Positions 18,805 to 27,060 of a DNA stretch of 64,000 bases are shown here, piece by piece. Each line of letters begins with the position of its first letter. Positions within the stretch are counted from its first letter, which is position 1. Source of the stretch: Sphingomonadaceae bacterium 3R27C6 (GTDB lineage: Bacteria > Pseudomonadota > Alphaproteobacteria > Sphingomonadales > Sphingomonadaceae); NCBI GenBank assembly GCA_005503215.1, contig SCNS01000017.1, positions 48,301 to 112,300 of the forward strand, written 5' to 3'. The position numbers and the translations under genes are program-made. The notes under the pieces are model-generated. The model was not told the DNA's origin, searched no databases, and saw nothing but the letters and a program-made list of their open reading frames with translations.

Positions 18805-18984
18805 TCAGTGCAGCTTTGCGATCGACAGGCCGTCGGCCTTGGCGCGGACCTTCACCGACTCCTCGCTGCGCGTCAGCGCCTTGGCGATCGCTTTCAGCGC
18901 CATGCCCTTCTTGGCGAGCGTGTGGAGCTTGTCGATTTCGGCCGGGGTCCACGGCTGTTTGTGGCGCTCGAACTTGTCCTTCAT
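18805..18984 (-). CDS. Small 59-residue SANT/Myb-like helix-turn-helix protein
   Basis: A gene of 59 codons: it begins MKDKFERHKQPWTPAEIDKL and ends VRAKADGLSIAKLH. The pattern W-T-P-A-E-I-D-K-L followed by IAKALTRSEESVKVRAKADGL fits a minimal three-helix SANT/Myb or sigma-4-like DNA-binding fold (inferred). Its ATG overlaps the greB stop (ATGA), and its stop lies six bases before the flavoprotein ATG, so it is translated within that operon. Many sphingomonads carry a similar short protein beside greB. Its target, DNA or RNA polymerase, is unknown. Confidence 0.8.
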   Translation of the reverse strand: MKDKFERHKQPWTPAEIDKLHTLAKKGMALKAIAKALTRSEESVKVRAKADGLSIAKLH

Positions 18985-19457
18985 GCCTGCGTCTCCGGAT
19001 CGGGTTCGACGGCGAGGATCGCGATCGCGTCCTCGCGGTCCTGATATTCGACGCTCTCGCCGGTCTCGGCCCCCATTAGCGCACGCGCGAGCGGGGCGGA
19101 AAAGGCGATGTGCCCGCGTGCCGGGTCGGCCTCGTCGCCGCCGACGATGGTGATCGTCTTTTCGGCCTTGTTCAGCCGGTACGTCACGCGGCTGCCGATG
19201 CCGACGCTGTCGTCCGCGGGCGGTGCCTGCACCTCGGCGGTCGATTGCCGCGTGTGGAAATAGCGCAGGCGGCGCTGCAACTTCTTGCGCGCGTCTTCGT
19301 CGGCGGTTTCGGCAATCTCGCCCTCAAGCCGCGCGACCTCTTCGCCGAGCAGGCGCAGCCCGCGCGGAGTCACCAGATTCGGGCCAACCGCGATGGGCAG
19401 CTCGAATTCGGGTTCCTTATGCTCGTCGTCGCTCTCGCGGCGAAAGGCTACGCTCAT
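18981..19457 (-). CDS. greB: Transcription elongation factor of the GreA/GreB family
   Basis: A 158-residue Gre factor. An N-terminal coiled coil (about 30-85, LVTPRGLRLLGEEVARLEGE) would enter the polymerase channel to trigger transcript cleavage. The C-terminal FKBP-like domain carries VGIGSRVTYRLN and GHIAFSAPLARALMGAETGE. The N-terminal extension rich in charged residues is longer than in E. coli GreA, so GreB-like is the closer label. The stop overlaps the start of the 59-residue protein gene. Confidence 0.88.
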   Translation of the reverse strand: MSVAFRRESDDEHKEPEFELPIAVGPNLVTPRGLRLLGEEVARLEGEIAETADEDARKKLQRRLRYFHTRQSTAEVQAPPADDSVGIGSRVTYRLNKAEKTITIVGGDEADPARGHIAFSAPLARALMGAETGESVEYQDREDAIAILAVEPDPETQA

Positions 19458-19579
19458 GGTCGGGCTTTCGGTTTCGGGGGAGAAATTGTCCTCTGGACGC
19501 CGAAGGTGGCGACAAGATGGCAGACCGCTGGACAGCGATGACTATCGTGTGTTATGCAAGCAATACACAGAGGAGATTG

Positions 19580-20335
19580 ATGATGCGGAACTGGATGATG
19601 GCGATTTTGCCGCTGGCGCTTGTGACCGGCTGCAACAGTGCGGCGCCGAGCAACGACAAGCAAGCCGAGCGCAGCGGACCGCCGGCCAGCGTCGGCCCGA
19701 TCACGACCCAGACCTATGACCTGACCGGCTTTACCCGTGTCGAGGTCGCGGGTCCCGACGATGTCACCATTCGCCAGGGCGACGCTTTCTCGATCACCGC
19801 GCGGGGCCGCAAGGAGGCGCTCGACCGGCTCGAGATCAAGCTCGACGGTCCCGATTTGAAGATCGGCCGCAAGCGCGAAGGCTTCAGCTTCTCGAGCAGC
19901 GACGACGATGACGTCGATATTGCGATCACGATGCCCCAACTGGGCGCTGTGCGACTGACCGGTTCGGGCACGATCGACGCCGACCTGGTTGAAAGCAACG
20001 CTGTTGAGGCAGTGGTTACCGGTTCGGGTGATCTGAAGATTGCCAAATTGAACGGCAAGCGCGCCGATATCACCGTGTCGGGATCGGGCGATATCGAGAT
20101 TGGCGGCGGCACGATCGGGTCGGGCGAGCTCAGCGTTACCGGATCGGGCGACATCGACGCCGACGGGCTGATCGCGACGACGCTCGAGGTGTCGGTGACC
20201 GGATCGGGCAATGTCGACGCGCAGGCGACCGGAAAGGCCGACATCCGTATCCTCGGATCGGGTGACGTGACGCTTGGCGGCGGCGCGACCTGTTCGACGC
20301 GCCAGATGGGTTCGGGCACCGCGACCTGCAAATGA
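19580..20335 (+). CDS. DUF2807 putative lipoprotein, adhesin-like beta helix
   Basis: A 251-residue envelope protein with lipoprotein signal (MMAILPLALVTGC, Cys near residue 17) and a DUF2807 (head GIN) domain. The second half is a series of strands with a repeating turn T-G-S-G-D/N or V-S-G-S-G-D (LTGSGTIDAD, VTGSGDLKI, VSGSGDIEI, VTGSGDIDAD, VTGSGNVDAQ, LGSGDVTL), typical of a right-handed beta helix. AGAGGAGA precedes the start. The tandem gene at 20379 is a divergent copy. Function unknown; likely outer membrane or periplasmic. Confidence 0.87.
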   Translation: MMRNWMMAILPLALVTGCNSAAPSNDKQAERSGPPASVGPITTQTYDLTGFTRVEVAGPDDVTIRQGDAFSITARGRKEALDRLEIKLDGPDLKIGRKREGFSFSSSDDDDVDIAITMPQLGAVRLTGSGTIDADLVESNAVEAVVTGSGDLKIAKLNGKRADITVSGSGDIEIGGGTIGSGELSVTGSGDIDADGLIATTLEVSVTGSGNVDAQATGKADIRILGSGDVTLGGGATCSTRQMGSGTATCK

Positions 20336-20378
20336 TGCCGTGCTGGTGCCGCCTGCCCGAAGCGGGTAAGGCGGCACC

Positions 20379-21089
20379 ATGACGCTTGCCACCAGATGCG
20401 CCGCGATCGCGGCCGCCGCCCTGCTTGCCGCCGGCCCCGCATGGGGCGCCGAAAAGCGTTATGGCCTTACCGGCTTCGAGACGATCGACGTCAGCGCCGA
20501 CGTGACGGTCGAGGTCGTGACGCGGGCGCCGGTGAGCGCCGTGGCCACCGGGCCGCAGGATGCGCTCGACCGCCTGAGCGTCGAAGCCCGCGACGGCAAG
20601 CTCGTGATCAGCGAGCGCCAGTTCGCGGGCGACGAGAAGCGCCGCAGGCCCCGCGGTCCCGTGACGGTTCGCATCAACGCCGCCAATCTGCGCGCGGCGA
20701 CGCTTGCGGGCGCGGGGTCGCTTCAGCTCGACAGACTGAAAGGACAGCGCACCATGGTCGGACTGCGCGGGCCCGGGCGGCTGGTCGTCGGCCAGATTAG
20801 TACCGATCGGTTGCAGGTCGCAATGATCGGAAATGGTACGATGACCCTCGGCGGTACGGCAAAGAACGCGCAGATGACGCTATCGGGTGCGGGCGCGGTC
20901 GACGCCGGCGCGCTGTCGGTCGACGAACTGATCAGCGACAGCGAGGGCGCGGGCGATCACATCCTGCGCGCGGTCAAAAGCGCCGCGATCACCTCGCGCG
21001 GGATCGGCAAGACCATCGTGCTCGGCAAGCCGGTGTGTACGGTGCGCAATATCGGCAGCGGCTCGGTGACGTGCGGGAATGCAAAATAG
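20379..21089 (+). CDS. DUF2807 exported protein
   Basis: A 236-residue paralogue of the protein at 19580, but with an ordinary signal peptide (cleavage predicted after AGPAWGA) instead of a lipobox. It begins YGLTGFETIDVSADVTVEV, matching YDLTGFTRVEVAGPDDVTI in the neighbour, and ends CTVRNIGSGSVTCG, like CSTRQMGSGTATC. The Gly-Ser turns are partly degenerate (LRGPGRLVV, MIGNGTMTL, LSGAGAVDAG). It lies 43 bases after its partner, so the two are probably co-transcribed. Function unknown. Confidence 0.85.
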   Translation: MTLATRCAAIAAAALLAAGPAWGAEKRYGLTGFETIDVSADVTVEVVTRAPVSAVATGPQDALDRLSVEARDGKLVISERQFAGDEKRRRPRGPVTVRINAANLRAATLAGAGSLQLDRLKGQRTMVGLRGPGRLVVGQISTDRLQVAMIGNGTMTLGGTAKNAQMTLSGAGAVDAGALSVDELISDSEGAGDHILRAVKSAAITSRGIGKTIVLGKPVCTVRNIGSGSVTCGNAK

Positions 21090-21122
21090 TCGGTGGGTTT
21101 CGACCGGAGGCTACCGATAGAG

Positions 21123-21209
21123 ATGTGTGCCCCGGCGAAAGCCGGGGTCCAGAACTCTGACGCGCCTAGCGTGTTTCCGCACTGGGCCCCGGCTTTTGCC
21201 GGGGTGCAC
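21123..21209. repeat. Intergenic inverted repeat of CCCCGGC(N)GCCGGGG hairpins
   Basis: Two hairpins, CCCCGGCGAAAGCCGGGG and CCCCGGCTTTTGCCGGGG, form a larger inverted repeat (outer TGTGCCCC / GGGGTGCACA). They fill most of the gap between the convergent DUF2807 and SDR genes. This hairpin type is widespread between sphingomonad genes, and a terminator role is likely. Confidence 0.75.
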
Positions 21210-21251
21210 AAAGGGGCAGCTTCCCATCACCGCTGCCCAATTATCGCTGGT

Positions 21252-22055
21252 CTAGTGTCCCGCCGCGCCCAGCGCGTCGATCTTCTTCGACTGGCGGACG
21301 ATCAGCCCGGGGAACCAGCGCGCGAGGCGTGACAGGCGCTTCGCCATCTTGCCGACCGTCGTGTGGACGCTCGTTCCATGTACCGCCTCCCACGCGGCTT
21401 CGGCGACGCGTTCAACGGGGACGATTTCGAAGCCGCTGGCGGACAGGCGGGTGCGCGCGGGTTCATTGCTGTCGGCGCTGACCTGATCGAGCAGGGGCGT
21501 GTCGATGAAGCCCGGCATCAGCGAGCGGACCTTGATGCCATGTTTGGCGAATTCGATTTCGAGCGCTTCGGTCAGCCCGCGGACCGCGAACTTGGTCGCC
21601 GAATAGATGGCGAGGCCCGCGACCCCGTAGAATCCCGACGCCGACCCGGTGTTGAGGATCGTCGATCCCGGGGTCGCGCGGAGCAGTGGTAGCGCCATAT
21701 AGATGCCGTTGACGACGCCGCCGAAATTGATCGCGATCAACCGGTCAGCCTCCACCGGCGGCATATCGGCGAACTGCCCGCCCGTGCCGATGCCGGCGTT
21801 GTTGAAGAGGACGTCGAGGCGGCCGCCGCTGGCTTTCGCAAATTCGTCGAGTGCGGCCTTCCACTGGTCGCGATCGCGGACATCCATCACATGGCGCGAC
21901 GACGCCCCTTCGGGAAGCAGCGCGGCGGTTTCATCGACGCCGGCGCGGTTGACGTCGGCGATGCCGACGAACCAGCCCTGCCCGGCGAAATGGCGCGCGA
22001 CCGCACGGCCGATCCCCGATCCGCCCCCGGTGATGAAAATCGCCTTTCGTGCCAT
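21252..22055 (-). CDS. Short-chain dehydrogenase/reductase (SDR)
   Basis: A 267-residue classical SDR with the NAD(P) motif ITGGGSGIGRAV at the N-terminus, NNAG in LFNNAGIGTGG, and the catalytic Ser/Tyr/Lys set in NTGSASGFYGVAGLAIYSATKFAV. The C-terminal tail is basic with hydrophobic residues (KMAKRLSRLARWFPGLIVRQSKK), which may bind membrane or lipid. An operator-like palindrome 41 bases upstream matches the one before the enoyl-CoA hydratase gene at 38359, so it probably belongs to the same acyl or lipid catabolism regulon. Substrate unknown. Confidence 0.9.
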   Translation of the reverse strand: MARKAIFITGGGSGIGRAVARHFAGQGWFVGIADVNRAGVDETAALLPEGASSRHVMDVRDRDQWKAALDEFAKASGGRLDVLFNNAGIGTGGQFADMPPVEADRLIAINFGGVVNGIYMALPLLRATPGSTILNTGSASGFYGVAGLAIYSATKFAVRGLTEALEIEFAKHGIKVRSLMPGFIDTPLLDQVSADSNEPARTRLSASGFEIVPVERVAEAAWEAVHGTSVHTTVGKMAKRLSRLARWFPGLIVRQSKKIDALGAAGH

Positions 22056-22096
22056 GGGCCCCTCCTTACATTGATGTCAGCGCGACAAGATGCGAA

Positions 22097-22114
22097 GTTG
22101 ACGTTTCCGTCAAG
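22097..22114. promoter_or_regulatory. Operator-like palindrome upstream of the SDR gene
   Basis: GTTGACGTTTCCGTCAAG, 16 of 18 bases identical to the perfect palindrome at 38396-38413. It lies 41 bases before the SDR start. It resembles sites bound by acyl-CoA-responsive TetR or MerR (LiuR-like) repressors; the regulator itself is not in the window. Confidence 0.55.
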
Positions 22115-22164
22115 CGGCAATCGCGGCTTGGCAAGGCGAAGCACGGCTCGCTAAGAGGGCGCCG

Positions 22165-22680
22165 ATGATAACCCGCGGCCTTCGCTTTTTCTTCCTGTCG
22201 TTGCTGATGCTGTGTGCCCTGACGGTCCCGGCGCGCGCCGAGGTGGTCGTGAGTTTCTATAGCCATGATTTCGGCGACCGTTTCCCGCACGCGTTCATCG
22301 TGATGAAGGGCACGCTCGATGCGACGGGCGAGGTGGTCGACGCCAATTATGGTTTCACAGCCGTCTCGGTCAGTCCCGCGATCCTTCTGGGATCGGTGAA
22401 GGGCAAGGTGGAGTCGTCCGAACCCGATTATATCGCCAAGAGCGATCGCCAGTTCGACGTGACGGTCGACGATGCGACCTATGCGCTGGTGATGGCCAAA
22501 GTGGCCGAGTGGCGCGACCGCGAGCAGCCGAGCTACAGCCTGAACAAGCGCAACTGCGTTCATTTCGTGATGGAGCTGGCCGAAGTCGTCGGGTTGAAGG
22601 TCGACCGGAAGAGCAAATTGTTCAAGAAGCCGAAGAGCTTTCTGATCGAAGTAAAGGGCTTGAACCCACAATTGGGATGA
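22165..22680 (+). CDS. Exported hypothetical protein with Cys/His papain-like pattern
   Basis: A 171-residue protein with a cleavable signal peptide (MITRGLRFFFLSLLMLCALTVPARA). The mature part has an early His in DRFPHAFIVMKG and a Cys in YSLNKRNCVHFVMELAEVVGL. This His...NC(V/I)HF arrangement is reminiscent of papain-fold NlpC/P60 or PPPDE-like hydrolases, but no family is firmly recognised. The C-terminus is lysine-rich. Its stop overlaps a possible upstream ATG of the next gene, so the pair is likely co-expressed. Divergent from the SDR. Confidence 0.75.
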   Translation: MITRGLRFFFLSLLMLCALTVPARAEVVVSFYSHDFGDRFPHAFIVMKGTLDATGEVVDANYGFTAVSVSPAILLGSVKGKVESSEPDYIAKSDRQFDVTVDDATYALVMAKVAEWRDREQPSYSLNKRNCVHFVMELAEVVGLKVDRKSKLFKKPKSFLIEVKGLNPQLG

Positions 22681-22694
22681 AGGGGGAGGGGGCA

Positions 22695-23702
22695 ATGTTG
22701 CAATCGGGGATAGCGATCGTGCTGGCGCTGGCTGCGGCGGCGCAGGGCGAGGCTGTCGGGGCGGAAAAGGGAATGGCGCCCGCGACCAATCCGGGAAGCT
22801 GGGTCACGAACGACGACTATCCGGCGAGCGCGATGCGCGAGGAGCGCGAAGGAACGACAGGATTCAAACTGACGATCGGCGCTGACGGCCTGCCCACGGG
22901 CTGCGACATCATCGCGCCGAGCGGCCATGGCGATCTCGATGCGCTGACCTGCCAGCTGATCCTGCAACGCGCGCGCTTTACACCGGGGCGTAACGCGCGC
23001 GGCGACGCTGTCGGCGGGACATACAGCAACCGGATACGCTGGCAGATCCCCGGGAAAGGCACCTATCCGGTAGCGGTGGCTGGCTTCGGCCTCGACCCGG
23101 CGCAGGAAAGCTGGCCGCGCGGTGCGATCCCCGACGACGCGTTCAAGCGCATCGACCCTGCCGCCCACTATCCCGCGGCAGCGCTCGCTGCGCGCGAGGA
23201 GGGCGTGGTCCACATGGAACTCAATATCGACAGTGCCGGGCAGGTCGCGGGTTGCAAGGTCAATGAAAGCAGCCTGTCCGCCACGCTCGACGCGGCAGCA
23301 TGCGCGTTGATGCGCAGCGACGGCAAATTCTTGCCGGCGCTCGACAGTGAGGGAAAGCCGACGAAGGGGGTCGTCGCGGCGAAATTCCAATGGGCGCTGC
23401 CGCGCGACGCCGGGGACGGCGTCGCCGGCGTATCGATTCCGTCCGGTCCGACTTTCCCGTTGGGCGAGCCGGGCAGCGCGACGATGACGGTGCTGATGGG
23501 CGCCGACGGCCGCGTCGAGGAATGCCGCTTTTCGAACACCGGCAAATTCGGTGCTGCACCGAACGGAATGACGCCCTGCGACATGTTCGGCTCGCAGGCG
23601 CGCTTCACGCCTTTCGTCGACGCCAATGGGACGAAGGTTGCGAAACGGGTGATTCTGCGAAGCGACCTGACGATCGAGGATGCTCCGGCGGTCGCCAAAT
23701 GA
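22695..23702 (+). CDS. Exported protein with repeated TonB C-terminal-like domains
   Basis: A 335-residue secreted protein: signal peptide (LQSGIAIVLALAAAAQG), then two clear TonB_C-like modules. The first (about 35-115) has YPASAMREEREGTTGFKLTI and ARFTPGRNARG. The second (about 150-230) has YPAAALAAREEGVVHMELNI and KFLPALDSEGKPTKG. A degenerate third module (about 240-330, GSATMTVLMGADGRVEECRF, RFTPFVDANG) follows. There is no transmembrane anchor or proline-rich spacer of classical TonB, so it is not a standard energy transducer. The ATG at 22695 has GGGGAGGGGG just upstream; an ATG at 22677 is less likely. Confidence 0.75.
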   Translation: MLQSGIAIVLALAAAAQGEAVGAEKGMAPATNPGSWVTNDDYPASAMREEREGTTGFKLTIGADGLPTGCDIIAPSGHGDLDALTCQLILQRARFTPGRNARGDAVGGTYSNRIRWQIPGKGTYPVAVAGFGLDPAQESWPRGAIPDDAFKRIDPAAHYPAAALAAREEGVVHMELNIDSAGQVAGCKVNESSLSATLDAAACALMRSDGKFLPALDSEGKPTKGVVAAKFQWALPRDAGDGVAGVSIPSGPTFPLGEPGSATMTVLMGADGRVEECRFSNTGKFGAAPNGMTPCDMFGSQARFTPFVDANGTKVAKRVILRSDLTIEDAPAVAK

Positions 23703-23793
23703 GCCGCGAGCCCTAGACGGCACACGACTTTCACCCTATGTTCAGGGAACGGGGCGCAATAATCAGGGCTCCGGATGTAGTTAGGGGCGATTC

Positions 23794-24060
23794 TTGCGGC
23801 TGTTGCTGACCCTTTTGGCATTACTGACCGGCCTGGCGACCGCCGACCGGGCCGTTGCCGCGCCTGCCGTTCCGGCGGCGATGGGGTCGCTGGTCATGTT
23901 CGCCGAAACCGCGGGCAAGGCCGAAACGAGCGATGTCGAGCGCCGCCCGACGACCACGACGCCGACCCGCCGCGTCTCCAGCGGCAGCGGCAAGCCGCGC
24001 AAGGCAGCCCCGCCGCATCTTCCGGGCCTGCTCACCGGCAGCGACCGCGCGCTCGAATAG
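23794..24060 (+). CDS. Small exported hypothetical protein
   Basis: An 88-residue frame starting with TTG: LRLLLTLLALLTGLATADRAVA looks like a signal peptide, followed by a Thr/Arg/Lys-rich tail (TTTTPTRRVSSGSGKPRK). AGGGGCG precedes the start. No family is recognised. It sits alone just before secA. Confidence 0.5.
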   Translation: MRLLLTLLALLTGLATADRAVAAPAVPAAMGSLVMFAETAGKAETSDVERRPTTTTPTRRVSSGSGKPRKAAPPHLPGLLTGSDRALE

Positions 24061-24091
24061 AGCGGCTTTTTTGCGCCTTTCCCGAGGCGCC

Positions 24092-24111
24092 GCCCCGCAA
24101 AGGGGCCCTTT
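24092..24111 (+). terminator. Weak terminator-like hairpin before secA
   Basis: GCCCC-GCAAA-GGGGC followed by CCTTTT, 57 bases upstream of the secA ATG. Only a 5-bp stem, so it is at best a weak or partial terminator of the small gene upstream. Confidence 0.35.
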
Positions 24112-24168
24112 TCATATATTCGCGCGGTCGAAGCGCCGCCAATTCATTCTAATCCCAAGGGAAATTCT

Positions 24169-26904
24169 ATGTTTTCTGGCCTAGCCAAGAGCCTGTTCGG
24201 CTCGTCCAACGACCGTTATGTCGCCTCCATCCGCAAGATCGTCGACAAGATCAACGCGTTCGAGCCCGCGATGCAGGCGCTCGACGATGCCGGACTGCAG
24301 GCGCAGACGCAGGCATTCCGCGACCGGCTCGCGGCCGGCGAGACGCTCGACGACATCCTGCCCGAAGCCTTTGCGACGGTGCGCGAGGCGGCGGTCCGCA
24401 CGCTCGGCATGCGCCATTTCGACGTGCAGATGGTCGGCGGCGTCGTCCTCCACCGCGGCGAGATCGCCGAAATGGCGACGGGTGAAGGCAAGACGCTGAT
24501 GGCGACTTTGCCCTGCTACCTCAACGCGCTCGAAGGCAAGGGCGTCCATGTCGTCACGGTCAACGACTATCTCGCGACGCGCGACGCCGAATGGATGGGC
24601 ACCGTCTATGGCTTCCTGGGCCTGACAACCGGGATCATCGTCCCGAACCTTAATGAGACGCAGCGCCGCGACGCCTATAACAGCGACATCACCTATGCGA
24701 CGAACAACGAGTTGGGCTTCGATTACCTCCGCGACAATATGAAGTTCGACCGCCAGCAGATGGTCCACCGCACCTTCAACTTCGGCATCGTCGACGAGGT
24801 CGATTCGATCCTGATCGACGAAGCGCGCACCCCGCTGATCATCTCGGGCCCGACCGACGACAAGTCCGAGCTTTATATCCGCGTCAACGAGGTCGTCCTC
24901 AACCTGACCGAGGATGATTATGAGAAGGACGAAAAGTCCAAGTCGATCAACCTGACCGAAGACGGCACCGAGCATGTCGAGCGCCTGCTCGAAGCCGCGG
25001 GCCTGCTTCAGGGCAACAATCTCTACGACATCGAGAACACGCAGGTCGTGCATCACGTCAATCAGGCGTTGAAGGCGATCCAGATGTTCCGCATCGACAC
25101 CGACTATATCGTCAAGGACGGTAAGGTCGTGATCATCGACGAGTTCACCGGCCGCATGATGGACGGCCGGCGCTGGTCCGATGGCCTGCACCAGGCGGTC
25201 GAGGCGAAGGAAGGCGTGCAGATCGAGCCCGAGAACCAGACGCTCGCGTCGATCACCTTCCAGAATTATTTCCGCATGTACCCCAAGCTTTCGGGCATGA
25301 CCGGCACCGCGGCGACCGAAGCCGCCGAATTCTTCGACATTTACAAGATGAATGTCGTCAACATCCCGACCAACCGCCCGATCGCGCGCGTCGACGACGA
25401 GGATGAATTCTACAAGAATATCACCGACAAGTTCGGCGCGATCGCCAAGACGATCCGCGAGGCGAACGAGCGCGGCCAGCCGGTGCTCGTCGGCACCGTG
25501 TCGATCGAAAAGTCCGAGCTGCTGTCGTCCTTCCTTGAAAAGGACGGCGTGCCGCATAGCGTGCTCAACGCGCGTTTCCACGAAAGCGAAGCGCATATCG
25601 TCGCGCAGGCGGGCCGCACCGGCGCGGTCACGATCGCGACGAACATGGCGGGCCGCGGCACCGACATCAAGCTCGGCGGCAACGAGGAATTCCGCATCGG
25701 CGACGAGCTGAAGGACCTGCCCGAAGGCGCCGAGCGCGACGCCGCGATCGCCCGTATCCACGAAGAGGTCGCCGCCGAGCGTGAGGCGGTGCTGGCCGCG
25801 GGCGGGCTGTTCGTGCTCGCGACCGAGCGTCACGAAAGCCGCCGCATCGACAACCAGCTGCGCGGCCGTTCGGGGCGTCAGGGCGATCCGGGCCTCAGCA
25901 AATTCTACCTCTGCCTCGACGATGACCTGCTGCGCATCTTCGGCCCCGACACGCTCTTTTCCAAGATGATGAACAAGAATCTCGAGGATGGCGAGGCGAT
26001 TGGGTCGAAATGGCTGTCGAAGGCGATCGAGACCGCGCAGAAGAAGGTCGAGGCGCGCAACTACGACATCCGCAAGCAGGTCGTCGAATATGACAACGTT
26101 ATGAACGACCAGCGCAAGGTCATCTATGAACAGCGCGGCGAGATCATCGACAGCGAGACCGTCGACGAAGTGATGACGGCGATGCGCGCCGAAACGGTCA
26201 ATTCGATCGTTGCCGACGCGTGCCCCCCGGGCAGCTATCCCGAACAGTGGAACGTCGAACAGATGAAGGAGCGGGTAGAGAATATCCTCGACCTCTCGCC
26301 GCCGATCGATGCGTGGATGGAGGAAGATGCGGTCGACGCCGAAATGTTCGAGGAACGCATCCAGGCGGCAGCCGACGCCGTTGCCGCCGAAAAGGCGGCG
26401 CTGGTCGACGAGGAAACATGGAAAGGGATCGAGAAATCGGTGCTGCTCCAGACGCTCGACCATCATTGGAAAGAGCATTTGTCGACGCTCGACGCGCTGC
26501 GCCAGGTCGTGTTCCTGCGCGCCTATGCACAAAAGCAGCCGATCAACGAATATAAGCAGGAAGCCTTCGCGCTGTTCGAACGCATGCTGCAGAATATCCG
26601 CGAGGATGTGACGCGCACCGTCGCGCGGATCGACCTGCGCTTCGAAGAGCCCGAGGCGCTGCCGCTGCCCGACCTGCCCGATTTCCTGACCACGCACATC
26701 GACCCATTCACGGGCGAGGACAATAGCGCCGATCTCGACGACGGTCAGCTGGGCGTGATCGCGAACAGGCTGCCGCCGATGCAGATCCCGCGTCCGGACA
26801 TGCCCGAGGGAGACAATCCCTATGCGACGCTCGACATCAGCCGCAACGCGCCGTGCCCGTGCGGTTCGGGCCGCAAGTACAAGCATTGTCACGGCGCGAT
26901 TTGA
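24169..26904 (+). CDS. secA: Preprotein translocase ATPase SecA
   Basis: A 911-residue motor of the Sec pathway, driving preproteins through SecYEG. Walker A is ATGEGKT (GEGKT at 105-109) and Walker B is in [17 protein letters not shown]. The preprotein cross-linking domain and the second nucleotide fold ([32 protein letters not shown]) are intact. The helical scaffold has [20 protein letters not shown]. The C-terminal zinc tail [13 protein letters not shown] (Cys896, 898, 907, His908) binds SecB and ribosomes. Full length and intact. Confidence 0.98.
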   Translation: MFSGLAKSLFGSSNDRYVASIRKIVDKINAFEPAMQALDDAGLQAQTQAFRDRLAAGETLDDILPEAFATVREAAVRTLGMRHFDVQMVGGVVLHRGEIAEMATGEGKTLMATLPCYLNALEGKGVHVVTVNDYLATRDAEWMGTVYGFLGLTTGIIVPNLNETQRRDAYNSDITYATNNELGFDYLRDNMKFDRQQMVHRTFNFGIVDEVDSILIDEARTPLIISGPTDDKSELYIRVNEVVLNLTEDDYEKDEKSKSINLTEDGTEHVERLLEAAGLLQGNNLYDIENTQVVHHVNQALKAIQMFRIDTDYIVKDGKVVIIDEFTGRMMDGRRWSDGLHQAVEAKEGVQIEPENQTLASITFQNYFRMYPKLSGMTGTAATEAAEFFDIYKMNVVNIPTNRPIARVDDEDEFYKNITDKFGAIAKTIREANERGQPVLVGTVSIEKSELLSSFLEKDGVPHSVLNARFHESEAHIVAQAGRTGAVTIATNMAGRGTDIKLGGNEEFRIGDELKDLPEGAERDAAIARIHEEVAAEREAVLAAGGLFVLATERHESRRIDNQLRGRSGRQGDPGLSKFYLCLDDDLLRIFGPDTLFSKMMNKNLEDGEAIGSKWLSKAIETAQKKVEARNYDIRKQVVEYDNVMNDQRKVIYEQRGEIIDSETVDEVMTAMRAETVNSIVADACPPGSYPEQWNVEQMKERVENILDLSPPIDAWMEEDAVDAEMFEERIQAAADAVAAEKAALVDEETWKGIEKSVLLQTLDHHWKEHLSTLDALRQVVFLRAYAQKQPINEYKQEAFALFERMLQNIREDVTRTVARIDLRFEEPEALPLPDLPDFLTTHIDPFTGEDNSADLDDGQLGVIANRLPPMQIPRPDMPEGDNPYATLDISRNAPCPCGSGRKYKHCHGAI

Positions 26905-26914
26905 CGCGATCGCG

Positions 26915-26932
26915 GCGCGCCTTCGGGCGCGC
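26915..26932 (+). terminator. GC-rich hairpin after secA
   Basis: GCGCGCC-TTCG-GGCGCGC, a 7-bp stem with a stable TTCG tetraloop, 10 bases after the secA stop. There is no T run, so termination is plausible but not certain. Confidence 0.5.
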
Positions 26933-27060
26933 GGCAAGTGTTTGATGTTACGGTAACACCACGGCTTACGCGCCCGCTTGCCAAGGCTGGCGGGCGCGAT
27001 TAGCATTGGCCTCACAAGCCTGGTGGCCACGTAGCCGTCGGGCGACGCAGCAGCAGGAAC

